The position numbers and the translations under genes were made by a program. A stretch of DNA of 43,347 bases from contig JAMDAM010000053.1 of NCBI GenBank assembly GCA_023484805.1, forward strand, positions 1 through 43,347, given 5' to 3'. This document shows positions 33,744-43,347 of the stretch, piece after piece. Under the pieces are notes generated by a model that did no database searches, was not told the origin of the DNA, and worked only from the letters and a program-made list of their open reading frames with translations. Source of the stretch: Thermoplasmatota archaeon. GTDB taxonomy: Archaea; Thermoplasmatota; Thermoplasmata; Thermoplasmatales; Thermoplasmataceae. Position 1 is the first letter of the stretch. The number at the start of each line of letters is the position of its first letter.

Positions 33744-34492
33744 GCTGATCGCGCTCTTAGCCAGGTATCAGTTATTTCCCTGAGTTTCAGAATTACTGCC
33801 ACATTACCCATGTTTCTGAGCGATAACTCATGGGCAGGCCTGTTCATTGAGGAGACGCAATCTGAGCAGACTATGGTATAAAATCCCCTCATGGAGGAAT
33901 CCCTGACACTGTTCTCTATTCCAAGTTCCGTTCCAATACCTGAAAACAGGATTGTGGTTATGCCTGCTGCCCTTATCATGTGCTCGAACTGGGTGCCATA
34001 GAAAATACTCATGGAGCTGTTCTTCAGAACCGTGTCATACATTCCCGGAGCCGCGCAGGGATGGATGCTGTCATCTTCTGTGCCAGGATCAAAATATCTT
34101 GGAAGCCTCAATGGGTCCGAGATTCCGTTCCTTAACATTGAAATGTAAAAAGCCCAGGCGAACTCAAACGAAGAATCTGAAGGAGAATACCTGTTGAAGA
34201 ACATCAATATATGTGCCATTCTGGCACTTGCAATGAGTTTTCCCATGTTGACCTTAAATTCCTCTGTGTTGAAAATTTTGGAAACAAGGGAATTCTGTGT
34301 ATTCCACACTACCAGGGCTGTATGTTCAGGTTCAAGGATTTCCCTTAACTCATCATAAATTACTCTCTGCCCGATCTGCTTCACTCCTGGCAATTTTGAG
34401 ATCATATTTATAGGATTGCCACCTGCCCCATCCGTATATTTAAAACGGCTGTTCATCATTTCAGGCAGTGGTGTGAAAGGCTCGCATTCCAT
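33740..34492 (-). CDS. Isochorismatase-fold protein without canonical catalytic residues
   Basis: 250 residues. The fold is visible: TALVVWNTQNSLV (59-70) at the position of the usual 'D-Q--F' strand, a RYSPSDSS segment, HPCAAPGM, and IRAAGITTILFSGIGTELGIENSVRDSSMRGFYTIVCSDCVSS near 172-214. The Asp of the triad is replaced by Asn64, and the nucleophile Cys position (normally T--CV--T) reads GTELGIENS. A branch of the superfamily with GI-TE-GIE in place of CV is known; activity there is unclear. An N-terminal extension of about 55 residues precedes the fold. It is co-transcribed with the downstream metallo-hydrolase. Confidence 0.65.
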   Translation of the reverse strand: MECEPFTPLPEMMNSRFKYTDGAGGNPINMISKLPGVKQIGQRVIYDELREILEPEHTALVVWNTQNSLVSKIFNTEEFKVNMGKLIASARMAHILMFFNRYSPSDSSFEFAWAFYISMLRNGISDPLRLPRYFDPGTEDDSIHPCAAPGMYDTVLKNSSMSIFYGTQFEHMIRAAGITTILFSGIGTELGIENSVRDSSMRGFYTIVCSDCVSSMNRPAHELSLRNMGNVAVILKLREITDTWLRARSA

Positions 34493-34624
34493 CAGTGATC
34501 TAACTGGAATCCATCCCTGAAATTACCAGTTAGTCAAATAAAGTGCATTGCATAAGCGTCTTTTCAACAAAAACTAACTCCATCAGCCAGATTTTAGGCT
34601 TTTATCGGACCAGTTTTTGGAAGG

Positions 34625-35653
34625 CTACGCTCTTTGCCTGGCGATCAGCATAACGTCATTCAGGACTGCAGAAGCTGTTTCCAGGGGCCCATCTCGTATA
34701 TTGCCGACAAAGTATTTGGATCCGTCCGTTGTCTCCAGGAGATAACATAGTGATGAGGTTCCGAGCGACACCAGGGGATCAAGTGGTTCCATTGTCTGGA
34801 GTTTCGAAGAAGCAAGGATCTCACTGCCTTTCCGGTAGACGTCAGAAACTATGCGGTATCTGTCTCCACTTCTTTTCATTTCGTCTATACGATCAGAAAG
34901 GTTCTCCACCCCATCAAACTCCATATCCTGTAGAGAAATATTTGATCCGAAAATGGAGTTGGCCATGATGACAGTTTTCCTGGCGGAGTCTATGCCGAGT
35001 GTATCATCATGGAAATTTGTCTCTGCAATCCCCTCCCTTTGGGCCATCCTTATGGACTGCTCAAAATCTAGGTTGTGGAGCATTCGGTCAAGTACAAAGT
35101 TTACAGTCATGCTGACTATCCCCCTTACTCTCACAATTTCAACTGGCATGAGTGAATAGTCTATCAGGTTGAATAGTGGTGTACCTCCGGCAACGGTAGC
35201 TTCGTACCTTATCCTCCTGCCGTTTATCCTCGCTGAGTTCATAACTTCTGACCAGTGCATTGCCAGTGGTGATTTGTTAGCGGTAACCACATCAATTCCA
35301 CTCTTGAATGCATTCACATACATGCCCATACCGAAGACTCCATCCGGGGTGGCTGGAGTCATGTCCACGATAATGTCTGGTGATTCTCCGAAAACATCTT
35401 CCAGTTCCACTTTATTCCCCGTTTCCCGGAGTCTTCCATCTTCCTTGGCCCTGAGCAGCACTTCTGTATTTATTCCATTCCTTACAGAATAAATTCCATG
35501 GGAGTCTGACGCAAAAGATACCACAATATCCTTTCCGACCTTTTTTCTAATCCCCTTCTGGTTCCTGGAAAGCAAAGAAAGGAAGTTCCTCCCCACATTC
35601 CCAACTCCCATGATGGCTATGGAAACCGTGTCCTGATCATTCTTCAGTGCCAT
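34625..35653 (-). CDS. hom: Homoserine dehydrogenase
   Basis: 342 residues from ATG at 35651-35653 (TTG 35662 upstream is less likely). Rossmann motif [36 protein letters not shown] with the conserved Lys, [18 protein letters not shown], and the catalytic region with [19 protein letters not shown]. It reduces aspartate semialdehyde to homoserine for threonine and methionine. No ACT domain is present. The start lies inside the 3' end of gyrA, overlapping it by 17 nt, so it appears to be the third gene of a gyrB-gyrA-hom operon, an unusual partner for gyrase. Confidence 0.92.
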   Translation of the reverse strand: MALKNDQDTVSIAIMGVGNVGRNFLSLLSRNQKGIRKKVGKDIVVSFASDSHGIYSVRNGINTEVLLRAKEDGRLRETGNKVELEDVFGESPDIIVDMTPATPDGVFGMGMYVNAFKSGIDVVTANKSPLAMHWSEVMNSARINGRRIRYEATVAGGTPLFNLIDYSLMPVEIVRVRGIVSMTVNFVLDRMLHNLDFEQSIRMAQREGIAETNFHDDTLGIDSARKTVIMANSIFGSNISLQDMEFDGVENLSDRIDEMKRSGDRYRIVSDVYRKGSEILASSKLQTMEPLDPLVSLGTSSLCYLLETTDGSKYFVGNIRDGPLETASAVLNDVMLIARQRA

Positions 35654-38036
35654 CACCCTCAATTCTCGTTGCGGATATCACATAGTCATCGTCGCTGAGG
35701 TCAATGAGCTTTACTCCTGCGGTAACCCTCGACAACTCCCTTACTTCCGACACCCTTATCCTTATGGTTTTCTCCATCTTTGATACAAGGAGAAGGTCAT
35801 CATTCTCTCGTACCGGCAATGCGGAAACAAGTTCACCAGTCCTCTCATTCCATTTAGAGAGGAATATGCCGGATGACCCCCTGTGATGCACTGGATACTG
35901 GGACACCTTTGTACGCTTTCCTATGCCGTTTCTCGAGACGTTGAAAATGAACTCGTCATCGTCTACTGCAAAGGCAGAGACAACATACTCATTCTTCTTG
36001 AGCTTCATCGATTTAACGCCACGCGATGTTCTTCCGGTCATTCTGACTTCCTTCGTGAGAAATACAGCAGCCTTTCCTGCGCTTGACACAACCACGAACT
36101 TGCCAGGCTTGTCACTGTGCTCCACCGCAACTACTTCGTCATCATCCTCGAGCGTTATGATCCTGAGTCCGGATGTTCGCATGTCAAACAGGTCCTCAGC
36201 TGGTGTCCTCTTTACAAAACCATTCCTGGTGACAAGAACCAGGAAGGATTTCTTGTTTTCCGGAGCCTTGAGTATCTGTTGCACCTTCTCGCCCTCCATC
36301 AGGGGCAGGATAGCCTGTGCGGATGTACCTACTGACTTCCTGTTCTTCTTCTCAAGTTCATAGACCTTGCCCTTTATCACTCGCCCACTGTTTGTGAAAT
36401 AATAGATCGTATCATGGCTGTCGCAGTCCAGAACACTCTTCACGGAATCCTCTTTTCTCGTAGAGGTGATTATACCTTTGCCGCCCCTCTTCTGGGCCTT
36501 GTACTCCTCAATGGATACCCGCTTGAGAAGACCTCCCTCGCTCAGTATAACCATATCCTGTTCGTTTGGTATCAGATCCTCGACTGCTCTTTCCTTAAGT
36601 TGTTTATATGTAATCTTTGTCCGTCTTTTGTCTCCGAACTTTGCCTTCAGGTCGGAAATCTCGTCTTTCAGTATTTTCCTTCTTTCGCTTTCCTCGTTAA
36701 TTATCTTGTTGAGGCGTTTGATATTATTGTTAACTTCCTCGAGTTCCTGCCTGATCTTGTTAATTTCAAGAGCTGTGAGCCTCTGCAGCCGCATCTCAAG
36801 GATGGCATTAGCCTGCTTTTCAGTCATCTGGAAGGAGGTGATCAATGATGATCTTGCTTCCGTCACATCCCTGGAGGCTTTTATCAGCGATACAACCCTG
36901 TCAATGCTGTCCAGCGCTTTTGCCAGCCCAAGCAGTATCTCCTGCCTTTCCATGTTTTTGTTAAGGTCAAACTTGGACCTCCTCAGAATCATCTCAAGAC
37001 GGTGAGCGATAAAAATTTCGATCAGCTGGTTCAACCCGACTATTTTCGGCTCATTATCGACCAGAACCAGATTTATTATGCCAATGGAGGTTTCGAGCGC
37101 TGAATTTTCATAGAGCTGGTTAAGCACAAGGGCTTTCATGTCCTCATCCCTCACCTTTACAACTATTCTCATGCCATTCCTGTCAGATTCGTCCCTTACA
37201 TCGGTGACGCCTTTCAGAACCTCATTCTTTGTTAGGTTCGCTATGCTCTCTATAAAAGTTGCCTTGTTTACGCCATAGGGTAAGCTCTTTATTATGAGGT
37301 GCTTTGGCTCATCTAGGCTTACCTCTCCGTGGCAGAGTGCTTTCCCCCTTCCGGTCTGGTAGGAATCCACCAACTCCTTCGTGTAGAAGACTATTCCGCC
37401 ACCAGGAAAATCAGGACCTTTGACAAATTTCAGGAGATCATCAGTGGTTGATTCCGGTTTGTCGACTTTATAGGATACTGCATCGCAGATTTCTGAAAGG
37501 TTGTTAGGGAGCATGTTCGTTGCCATCCCGACCGCAATACCGGAAGTGCCATTGATGAGAAGCTGCGGTACTTTGGTTGGAAAATACTCAGGCTCTTCAA
37601 GCGATCCGTCAAAATTCTGCCTGAAGGGGACTGTTTTCTTGTCTATGTCCTGGATCATTTCAGAAGAAATTCTTGCCAGCCTGGCTTCAGTATATCTCAT
37701 CGCCGCCGGGGAGTCCCCATCTATTGACCCGAAATTTCCCTGTCCGTCAACCAGCGGGTAACGCAATGAGAAATTCTGTGCCATCCTGGCAAGGGCGTCA
37801 TATATTGACAGGTCGCCGTGCGGATGGTATTTACCCATTGTCTCTCCCACAATCCTTGCTGATTTTTTATAAGGCTTATCGAAATTCACGCCAAGTTCAC
37901 TCATTGAATATAGAATTCTCCTCTGAACGGGCTTCAGGCCATCCTTCACATCCGGTATAGCCCTGCTGACTATGACGCTCATTGCATATTCGAGGTAGGA
38001 GTTCTTTATTTCGTCTTCAATAGGTCTAGTTTGCAT
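35637..38036 (-). CDS. gyrA: DNA gyrase subunit A
   Basis: 799 residues. Catalytic Tyr115 in [14 protein letters not shown]; the N-terminal [12 protein letters not shown] and [18 protein letters not shown]; a coiled-coil linker (about 405-470); and a C-terminal beta-pinwheel whose GyrA-box equivalent QKRGGKG near 530 marks gyrase rather than topoisomerase IV. It breaks and rejoins DNA in negative supercoiling. Gyrase is of bacterial origin in Thermoplasmata and some other archaea, an old acquisition. The gene starts nine nt after gyrB and overlaps hom at its end. Nothing is truncated. Confidence 0.97.
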   Translation of the reverse strand: MQTRPIEDEIKNSYLEYAMSVIVSRAIPDVKDGLKPVQRRILYSMSELGVNFDKPYKKSARIVGETMGKYHPHGDLSIYDALARMAQNFSLRYPLVDGQGNFGSIDGDSPAAMRYTEARLARISSEMIQDIDKKTVPFRQNFDGSLEEPEYFPTKVPQLLINGTSGIAVGMATNMLPNNLSEICDAVSYKVDKPESTTDDLLKFVKGPDFPGGGIVFYTKELVDSYQTGRGKALCHGEVSLDEPKHLIIKSLPYGVNKATFIESIANLTKNEVLKGVTDVRDESDRNGMRIVVKVRDEDMKALVLNQLYENSALETSIGIINLVLVDNEPKIVGLNQLIEIFIAHRLEMILRRSKFDLNKNMERQEILLGLAKALDSIDRVVSLIKASRDVTEARSSLITSFQMTEKQANAILEMRLQRLTALEINKIRQELEEVNNNIKRLNKIINEESERRKILKDEISDLKAKFGDKRRTKITYKQLKERAVEDLIPNEQDMVILSEGGLLKRVSIEEYKAQKRGGKGIITSTRKEDSVKSVLDCDSHDTIYYFTNSGRVIKGKVYELEKKNRKSVGTSAQAILPLMEGEKVQQILKAPENKKSFLVLVTRNGFVKRTPAEDLFDMRTSGLRIITLEDDDEVVAVEHSDKPGKFVVVSSAGKAAVFLTKEVRMTGRTSRGVKSMKLKKNEYVVSAFAVDDDEFIFNVSRNGIGKRTKVSQYPVHHRGSSGIFLSKWNERTGELVSALPVRENDDLLLVSKMEKTIRIRVSEVRELSRVTAGVKLIDLSDDDYVISATRIEGDGTEE

Positions 38037-38045
38037 TATAATTCC

Positions 38046-40469
<2,424 letters not shown>

Positions 40470-40541
40470 GGATAGGTGGCAGAGCGGTCATGCGTGGGAC
40501 TGCAGATCCCATCTAATAGGGTTCAACTCCCTACCTATCCT
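40470..40541 (+). tRNA. tRNA-Cys (anticodon GCA)
   Basis: 72 nt. Acceptor GGATAGG (40470-40476) pairs with CCTATCC (40534-40540), discriminator T 40541 as typical for tRNA-Cys. Anticodon stem TGGGA/TCCCA around CTGCAGA, anticodon GCA. T stem TAGGG/CCCTA with TTCAACT. CCA is not encoded. The last 16 bases recur at 41377-41392. Confidence 0.95.
40526..40541 (+). repeat. Direct repeat copy 1 in tRNA-Cys 3' end (att-like)
   Basis: ACTCCCTACCTATCCT, identical to 41377-41392. Similarity continues outside the tRNA: TGT shortly after, and TTTTTGAGTA at 40554-40563 which recurs at 41411-41420. The arrangement is that of an integration site within a tRNA gene. Confidence 0.6.
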
Positions 40542-40644
40542 TTGTCTTTAGCTTTTTTGAGTAGGATCCAAAGTCTCTATTCTGAATTTCTTGAAGCAGC
40601 CCCATGTGCATACACTTATATATTATATAAGAATATATACCATG

Positions 40645-40908
40645 ATGGAAAACAAGTCAATAGTGCACTACCCAAGATTAGATACTGTCCTTATGGTGGA
40701 GGATACTCTAAGAAAAGCAGAAGAATATCCATCAAAGAGGCAGCTGTGGCTTGCCTTGGAGAAGAAAGTGATGTACCAAACATTCAGCCTAATCATTTCA
40801 TATCTGGAAGATTCAGGGAAAATTGTCCAGCATAATGGTAAGATAATCTGGGTGTGGAATCCTGAACTGGTAAGCAAGTACAGTAACAGCAAGCTGGTGC
40901 TGAAATAG
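40645..40908 (+). CDS. Winged-helix-like small protein, probable antitoxin
   Basis: 87 residues from ATG 40645 (ATG 40642 is adjacent; a longer frame from 40591 includes the promoter and is rejected). A wHTH pattern is visible: TVLMVEDTLRKAEEYPSKRQLWLALEKKVMYQTFSLIISYLEDSGKIVQHNGKIIWVW, i.e. helices, a recognition-type helix and a beta wing. It is followed with a one-base overlap by a RelE/ParE-like gene, the order of a type II antitoxin-toxin pair. A strong TATA-like stretch TTATATATTATATAAG lies at about 40617-40631. No named antitoxin family was recognised. It sits directly downstream of tRNA-Cys inside the repeat-bounded island. Confidence 0.6.
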   Translation: MENKSIVHYPRLDTVLMVEDTLRKAEEYPSKRQLWLALEKKVMYQTFSLIISYLEDSGKIVQHNGKIIWVWNPELVSKYSNSKLVLK

Positions 40909-41237
40909 TGATTGACAAGAAAATTACAGTGGTATTTGCAGATGAAGACATCCAAAAAGCCTATTTCAGGATGAAGACTGATAATCCATCACTTTACAAA
41001 TTCCTGGAACGAGCGACGGACGACCTCAAGCAAAACCCTTTCTGTGGTATTCAGATACCAAAACGGCAAATACCGAAAACCTACGTGAGCAAGTATGAGA
41101 TCAACAACCTGTGGAAATACAACTTACCCAACGCCTGGAGGTTAGTTTATTCAGTTGCCGGGAGCGAAGTGGAAATAATTGCAATTCTGCTGGAGTGGTT
41201 TCCTCACAAGGAATATGAGAAGAGATTCAATTATTGA
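40908..41237 (+). CDS. RelE/ParE-superfamily toxin-like protein
   Basis: 109 residues from GTG 40908, sharing its first G with the TAG stop of the upstream gene. The pattern is that of RelE-like proteins: two N-terminal helices (DIQKAYFRMKTDNPSLYKFLERATDDLKQNP), then GIQIPKRQIPKTYVSKYEINNLWKYNLPNAWRLVYSVAG and the closing EVEIIAILLEWFPHKEYEKRF. The many Lys/Arg in the sheet region would suit RNA binding, and HKEYE at the end is typical. RelE cleaves mRNA on the ribosome, ParE inhibits gyrase; sequence alone does not decide. The paired wHTH gene would be the antitoxin. Confidence 0.7.
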   Translation: MIDKKITVVFADEDIQKAYFRMKTDNPSLYKFLERATDDLKQNPFCGIQIPKRQIPKTYVSKYEINNLWKYNLPNAWRLVYSVAGSEVEIIAILLEWFPHKEYEKRFNY

Positions 41238-41376
41238 AATTTGATGACGATTCTCTGGATTAACCACAGTCCAAATTGATTTTACAAAAATAAACGTAAT
41301 GTTCCTTAAGGTGGTTTTCCAAAGGCCCCGCTATCGTTTCTGTGGTACAGATAGTATCCACTTAATTAACTAATCG

Positions 41377-41392
41377 ACTCCCTACCTATCCT
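41377..41392 (+). repeat. Direct repeat copy 2 of tRNA-Cys 3' end (att-like)
   Basis: Second copy of ACTCCCTACCTATCCT, not part of a complete tRNA. It lies about 140 nt after the toxin-like gene. With copy 1 it bounds an 851-nt unit holding only the toxin-antitoxin pair. The flank TTTTTGAGTA at 41411-41420 also matches that behind the tRNA. Confidence 0.6.
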
Positions 41393-41499
41393 CTGTTCTA
41401 TAGTTCTAAGTTTTTGAGTATACTTATGAGTTTATTAAGAATCACGATATTTTGTTTTGTTACTAAAAACAAACTTTGTAGCACCATTGGGGCATAGAA

Positions 41500-42753
41500 A
41501 TGAATAGCAATACGTCAGGAATTCTTCGAAACAAGAATTTCCAGAAATATTTTGCAATGACTCTAACTTCTAGATCTGCTACCTCAGTAGCCAGCCTTGT
41601 TATTGTATGGTATGTGTTTGCAGTTACCCAGTCAGCAATAGATGTAGCAATAGTTGGCGTAACTGAAACCGTAAGTGCTGTCATTCTCTCATTACCAGCA
41701 GGTGTTTGGATTGACAGATTTAACCGTCTAAAGTTACTTGTCTTATCCAATTCAATCAGGGTATTGAGCATAACAGCGCTGATCTTCTTTACCCTAATTT
41801 ATGGATTTAATCTAATTGTAATAGTCATTTTATTATTCACCTGGACCGGTGCAGGTGAACTCTACAGATCGGGCAACTATTCTATGCTCCCTGAATTGAT
41901 AGGGAAAGAAAATCTCTCAAGTGCAAACGGGATCGAACGATCGGGGAGGGGCCTATTTACGGCTCTATCCAACGCAATAGGAGGAACCCTGATACTTGCT
42001 GTCGGAGCTTCAATAGCACTATCATGGGGAGCAGTTGGATTTTTCGTGGCTCTTTTCTTTTCTGTGTTGCTGCTTAGTTCTAACAGTGGAACAATTAAGC
42101 GGTTATCCTCAAGGCAGGAGAAAAAGAAGAGTGGATATTTGGAGATGCGTGAGGGAATTGCGTGGCTGATATCCCAAAGAGGGCTCTTTTGGCTAACTAT
42201 TTCCGCACTGCCCTTCAATTTCTTTTTTACCATCTCATATTATTTTCTTGTTGTCTATGTAAAAACCGGACTCTTGGCTGGACCGTTGATTTATGGGGCT
42301 ATACTTGCCGCCTATTCCATTGGCTACGCCATTGGTTCACCTCTTGTCGCACGTTCCAAATGGGCGCTTAGGTACGTAGGAAAAGTGTGGATTCTTATCT
42401 ACGGTGGTAGTATTGGAACCTCACTTCTGATTATGGGTATCATCCCAAATTCATTTCTAGCAATCCTGTTATTATTTATTGTTGGTCTAGGGGTAGGTTT
42501 CGCAGGAAACGTATGGCTCACTTCCGCACAGAATATAGTACCGGAAAAGATGCGTGGTCGTTACTTTGCAGTCGACGGATTGTTAAGTTTCATAGGTGGC
42601 CCTCCTGCCGTGGCAACAGGCGGAGTTTTGGTGCTGTTGTTCGGTGTTATTCCAGTATTCGAATTGTCGGGTTTCATAATATTGCTTTTCGCTCTTTGTT
42701 TTTCCTTATTCAGGCCTCTGTGGAAACTTGATGGTACCAGAATGTTGGAATAG
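41500..42753 (+). CDS. MFS transporter (drug-efflux-like)
   Basis: 417 residues with about 12 hydrophobic segments. A motif-A-like loop PAGVWIDRFNRLKLL lies at about 66-80 between helices 2 and 3, and a cytoplasmic linker (SNSGTIKRLSSRQEKKKSG) near 190-210 separates the two halves. The pattern resembles the MFS_3/MefA-like exporters. Substrate is unknown; drugs, small metabolites or siderophore-like compounds are possible. It begins 107 nt after the second tRNA-Cys repeat, so it may be part of a neighbouring integrated segment. No regulator is adjacent. Confidence 0.82.
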   Translation: MNSNTSGILRNKNFQKYFAMTLTSRSATSVASLVIVWYVFAVTQSAIDVAIVGVTETVSAVILSLPAGVWIDRFNRLKLLVLSNSIRVLSITALIFFTLIYGFNLIVIVILLFTWTGAGELYRSGNYSMLPELIGKENLSSANGIERSGRGLFTALSNAIGGTLILAVGASIALSWGAVGFFVALFFSVLLLSSNSGTIKRLSSRQEKKKSGYLEMREGIAWLISQRGLFWLTISALPFNFFFTISYYFLVVYVKTGLLAGPLIYGAILAAYSIGYAIGSPLVARSKWALRYVGKVWILIYGGSIGTSLLIMGIIPNSFLAILLLFIVGLGVGFAGNVWLTSAQNIVPEKMRGRYFAVDGLLSFIGGPPAVATGGVLVLLFGVIPVFELSGFIILLFALCFSLFRPLWKLDGTRMLE

Positions 42754-42902
42754 TTTTTTTCACAATTCAATAAGTCAAACGTATAAACAAGTCTTGTTGT
42801 AGAAAACAACTTTGAATGTTATTCTCAGACCTATATCTGCTTTTTTTGCTGCTTTCATATTTCGGGACGCTATGAGAACTCCTGCTTTATTGGATTGCTG
42901 GA

Positions 42903-43322
42903 TTGTCACTCGAGGAAATATCAAAATATGACTTGGAACTTAAAGGTAACTTCTTGAAAACCTTCATGAAACTTGAAGGAGTAATTTCTGGTTATGCCTC
43001 TTGGATTCTTGATTCGATAAGTTTAATTTCTCAATATGAGAAAGGGAAATCTTCCATTATCGGTGATATCCAAGCAATGGCTGAGTACACTCTTTATGGT
43101 CACTTCGATCATTATGTCATAAAGCTTCTGGAAAAAGACGTTAACAAAACATTGTTGAGAGATGATATAATTGCGTTGAGGGAGAATTTGCCCTCACTTA
43201 AGTATCTGTTTGAGGGCAAATATGATGCAGAATTTTTAAGAGACATTCTTACAAGGGCTGAGAGAAAGACTAGAATGGACGAGAAGTATGTCGCAAACTC
43301 ACTTGTAAAACTCACATCCTGA
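42903..43322 (+). CDS. Hypothetical helical protein
   Basis: 139 residues from TTG 42903; no ATG is available near the start. No family recognised. The sequence is predicted largely helical by eye (LELKGNFLKTFMKLEGVISGYASWIL..., then ALRENLPSLKYLFEGKYDAEFLRDILTRAERKTRMDEK), with mixed charge and no signal peptide or long hydrophobic stretch; it is probably cytoplasmic. It follows the MFS gene after about 150 nt on the same strand near the window end. It may be accessory DNA associated with the tRNA-Cys region. Confidence 0.5.
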   Translation: MSLEEISKYDLELKGNFLKTFMKLEGVISGYASWILDSISLISQYEKGKSSIIGDIQAMAEYTLYGHFDHYVIKLLEKDVNKTLLRDDIIALRENLPSLKYLFEGKYDAEFLRDILTRAERKTRMDEKYVANSLVKLTS

Positions 43323-43347
43323 AACTGTCGTTCTCACAATTGAATCT

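Noticed and set aside
36466-37005. 179-codon open frame antisense to gyrA, rich in Ser/Leu
   Set aside because: The composition is that of a reverse-read coiled coil; gyrA is well supported on the other strand.
40542-40641. Fragment of a split (SSV-type) integrase next to tRNA-Cys
   Set aside because: No integrase-like residues were found in any frame between the tRNA and the antitoxin-like gene.
41340-41392. Second complete tRNA gene at the repeat copy
   Set aside because: Only the 3' portion matches; upstream bases do not form anticodon or D arms.

Overview
The window reads as a stretch of chromosome from an archaeon of the class Thermoplasmata, most likely the order Thermoplasmatales. 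The basis is archaeal information-processing genes (two TFB transcription factors, Gar1, a Pcc1-like KEOPS subunit, an archaeal-type GluRS, a separate GMP synthase glutaminase subunit) next to a bacterial-type gyrB-gyrA pair and a LysW-dependent lysine pathway. Many genes appear leaderless, with a TATA-like box about 25 nt before the start codon. Others begin at TTG/GTG or overlap the upstream gene by a few bases. The assignment to order is inference from gene content, not from an rRNA gene.

Layout. 1-3.4 kb: a small membrane-segment protein, a type IV pilin-like protein, an OsmC-like protein, a TusA-like protein plus threonine synthase operon, and a DUF1059 small protein. 3.4-9.7 kb: a NOG1-like GTPase overlapping gltX, a PRC-barrel protein, a tfb-guaA operon divergent from a gar1-tfb operon, a Pcc1-like gene and tRNA-Leu(CAA). 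10-20.3 kb: an ACT-domain regulator divergent from a complete alpha-aminoadipate lysine cluster (lysW, lysY, lysZ, lysJ, lysX, lysK, homoaconitase large and small subunits, homoisocitrate dehydrogenase, homocitrate synthase). 20.7-29.9 kb: a second ACT-domain regulator divergent from argG-argH, then a lysine-dehydrogenase-like gene and carA-carB. 30-32.5 kb: glutamate dehydrogenase, azlC-azlD and tRNA-Gly(CCC). 32.5-40 kb: a second DUF1059 protein, an operon of an isochorismatase-fold protein and a metallo-beta-lactamase hydrolase, and the gyrB-gyrA-hom operon. 40-43.3 kb: tRNA-Cys(GCA) followed by a small island with a winged-helix/RelE-like toxin-antitoxin pair, bounded by a copy of the tRNA 3' end, then an MFS exporter and an unknown gene.

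How it works together. Much of the window is nitrogen and amino-acid metabolism around glutamate: GDH makes glutamate, the LysW pathway makes lysine (and possibly ornithine), CarAB and ArgGH complete arginine, and Hom/ThrC make homoserine and threonine. The most interesting signals are two ACT-domain regulators placed at the edges of the lysine and arginine blocks. A matching inverted repeat (ATGACCA...TGGTCAT) lies both in front of the first regulator gene and in front of homocitrate synthase, at the far end of the lysine cluster. The second is the duplicated tRNA-Cys 3' end that brackets the toxin-antitoxin pair.
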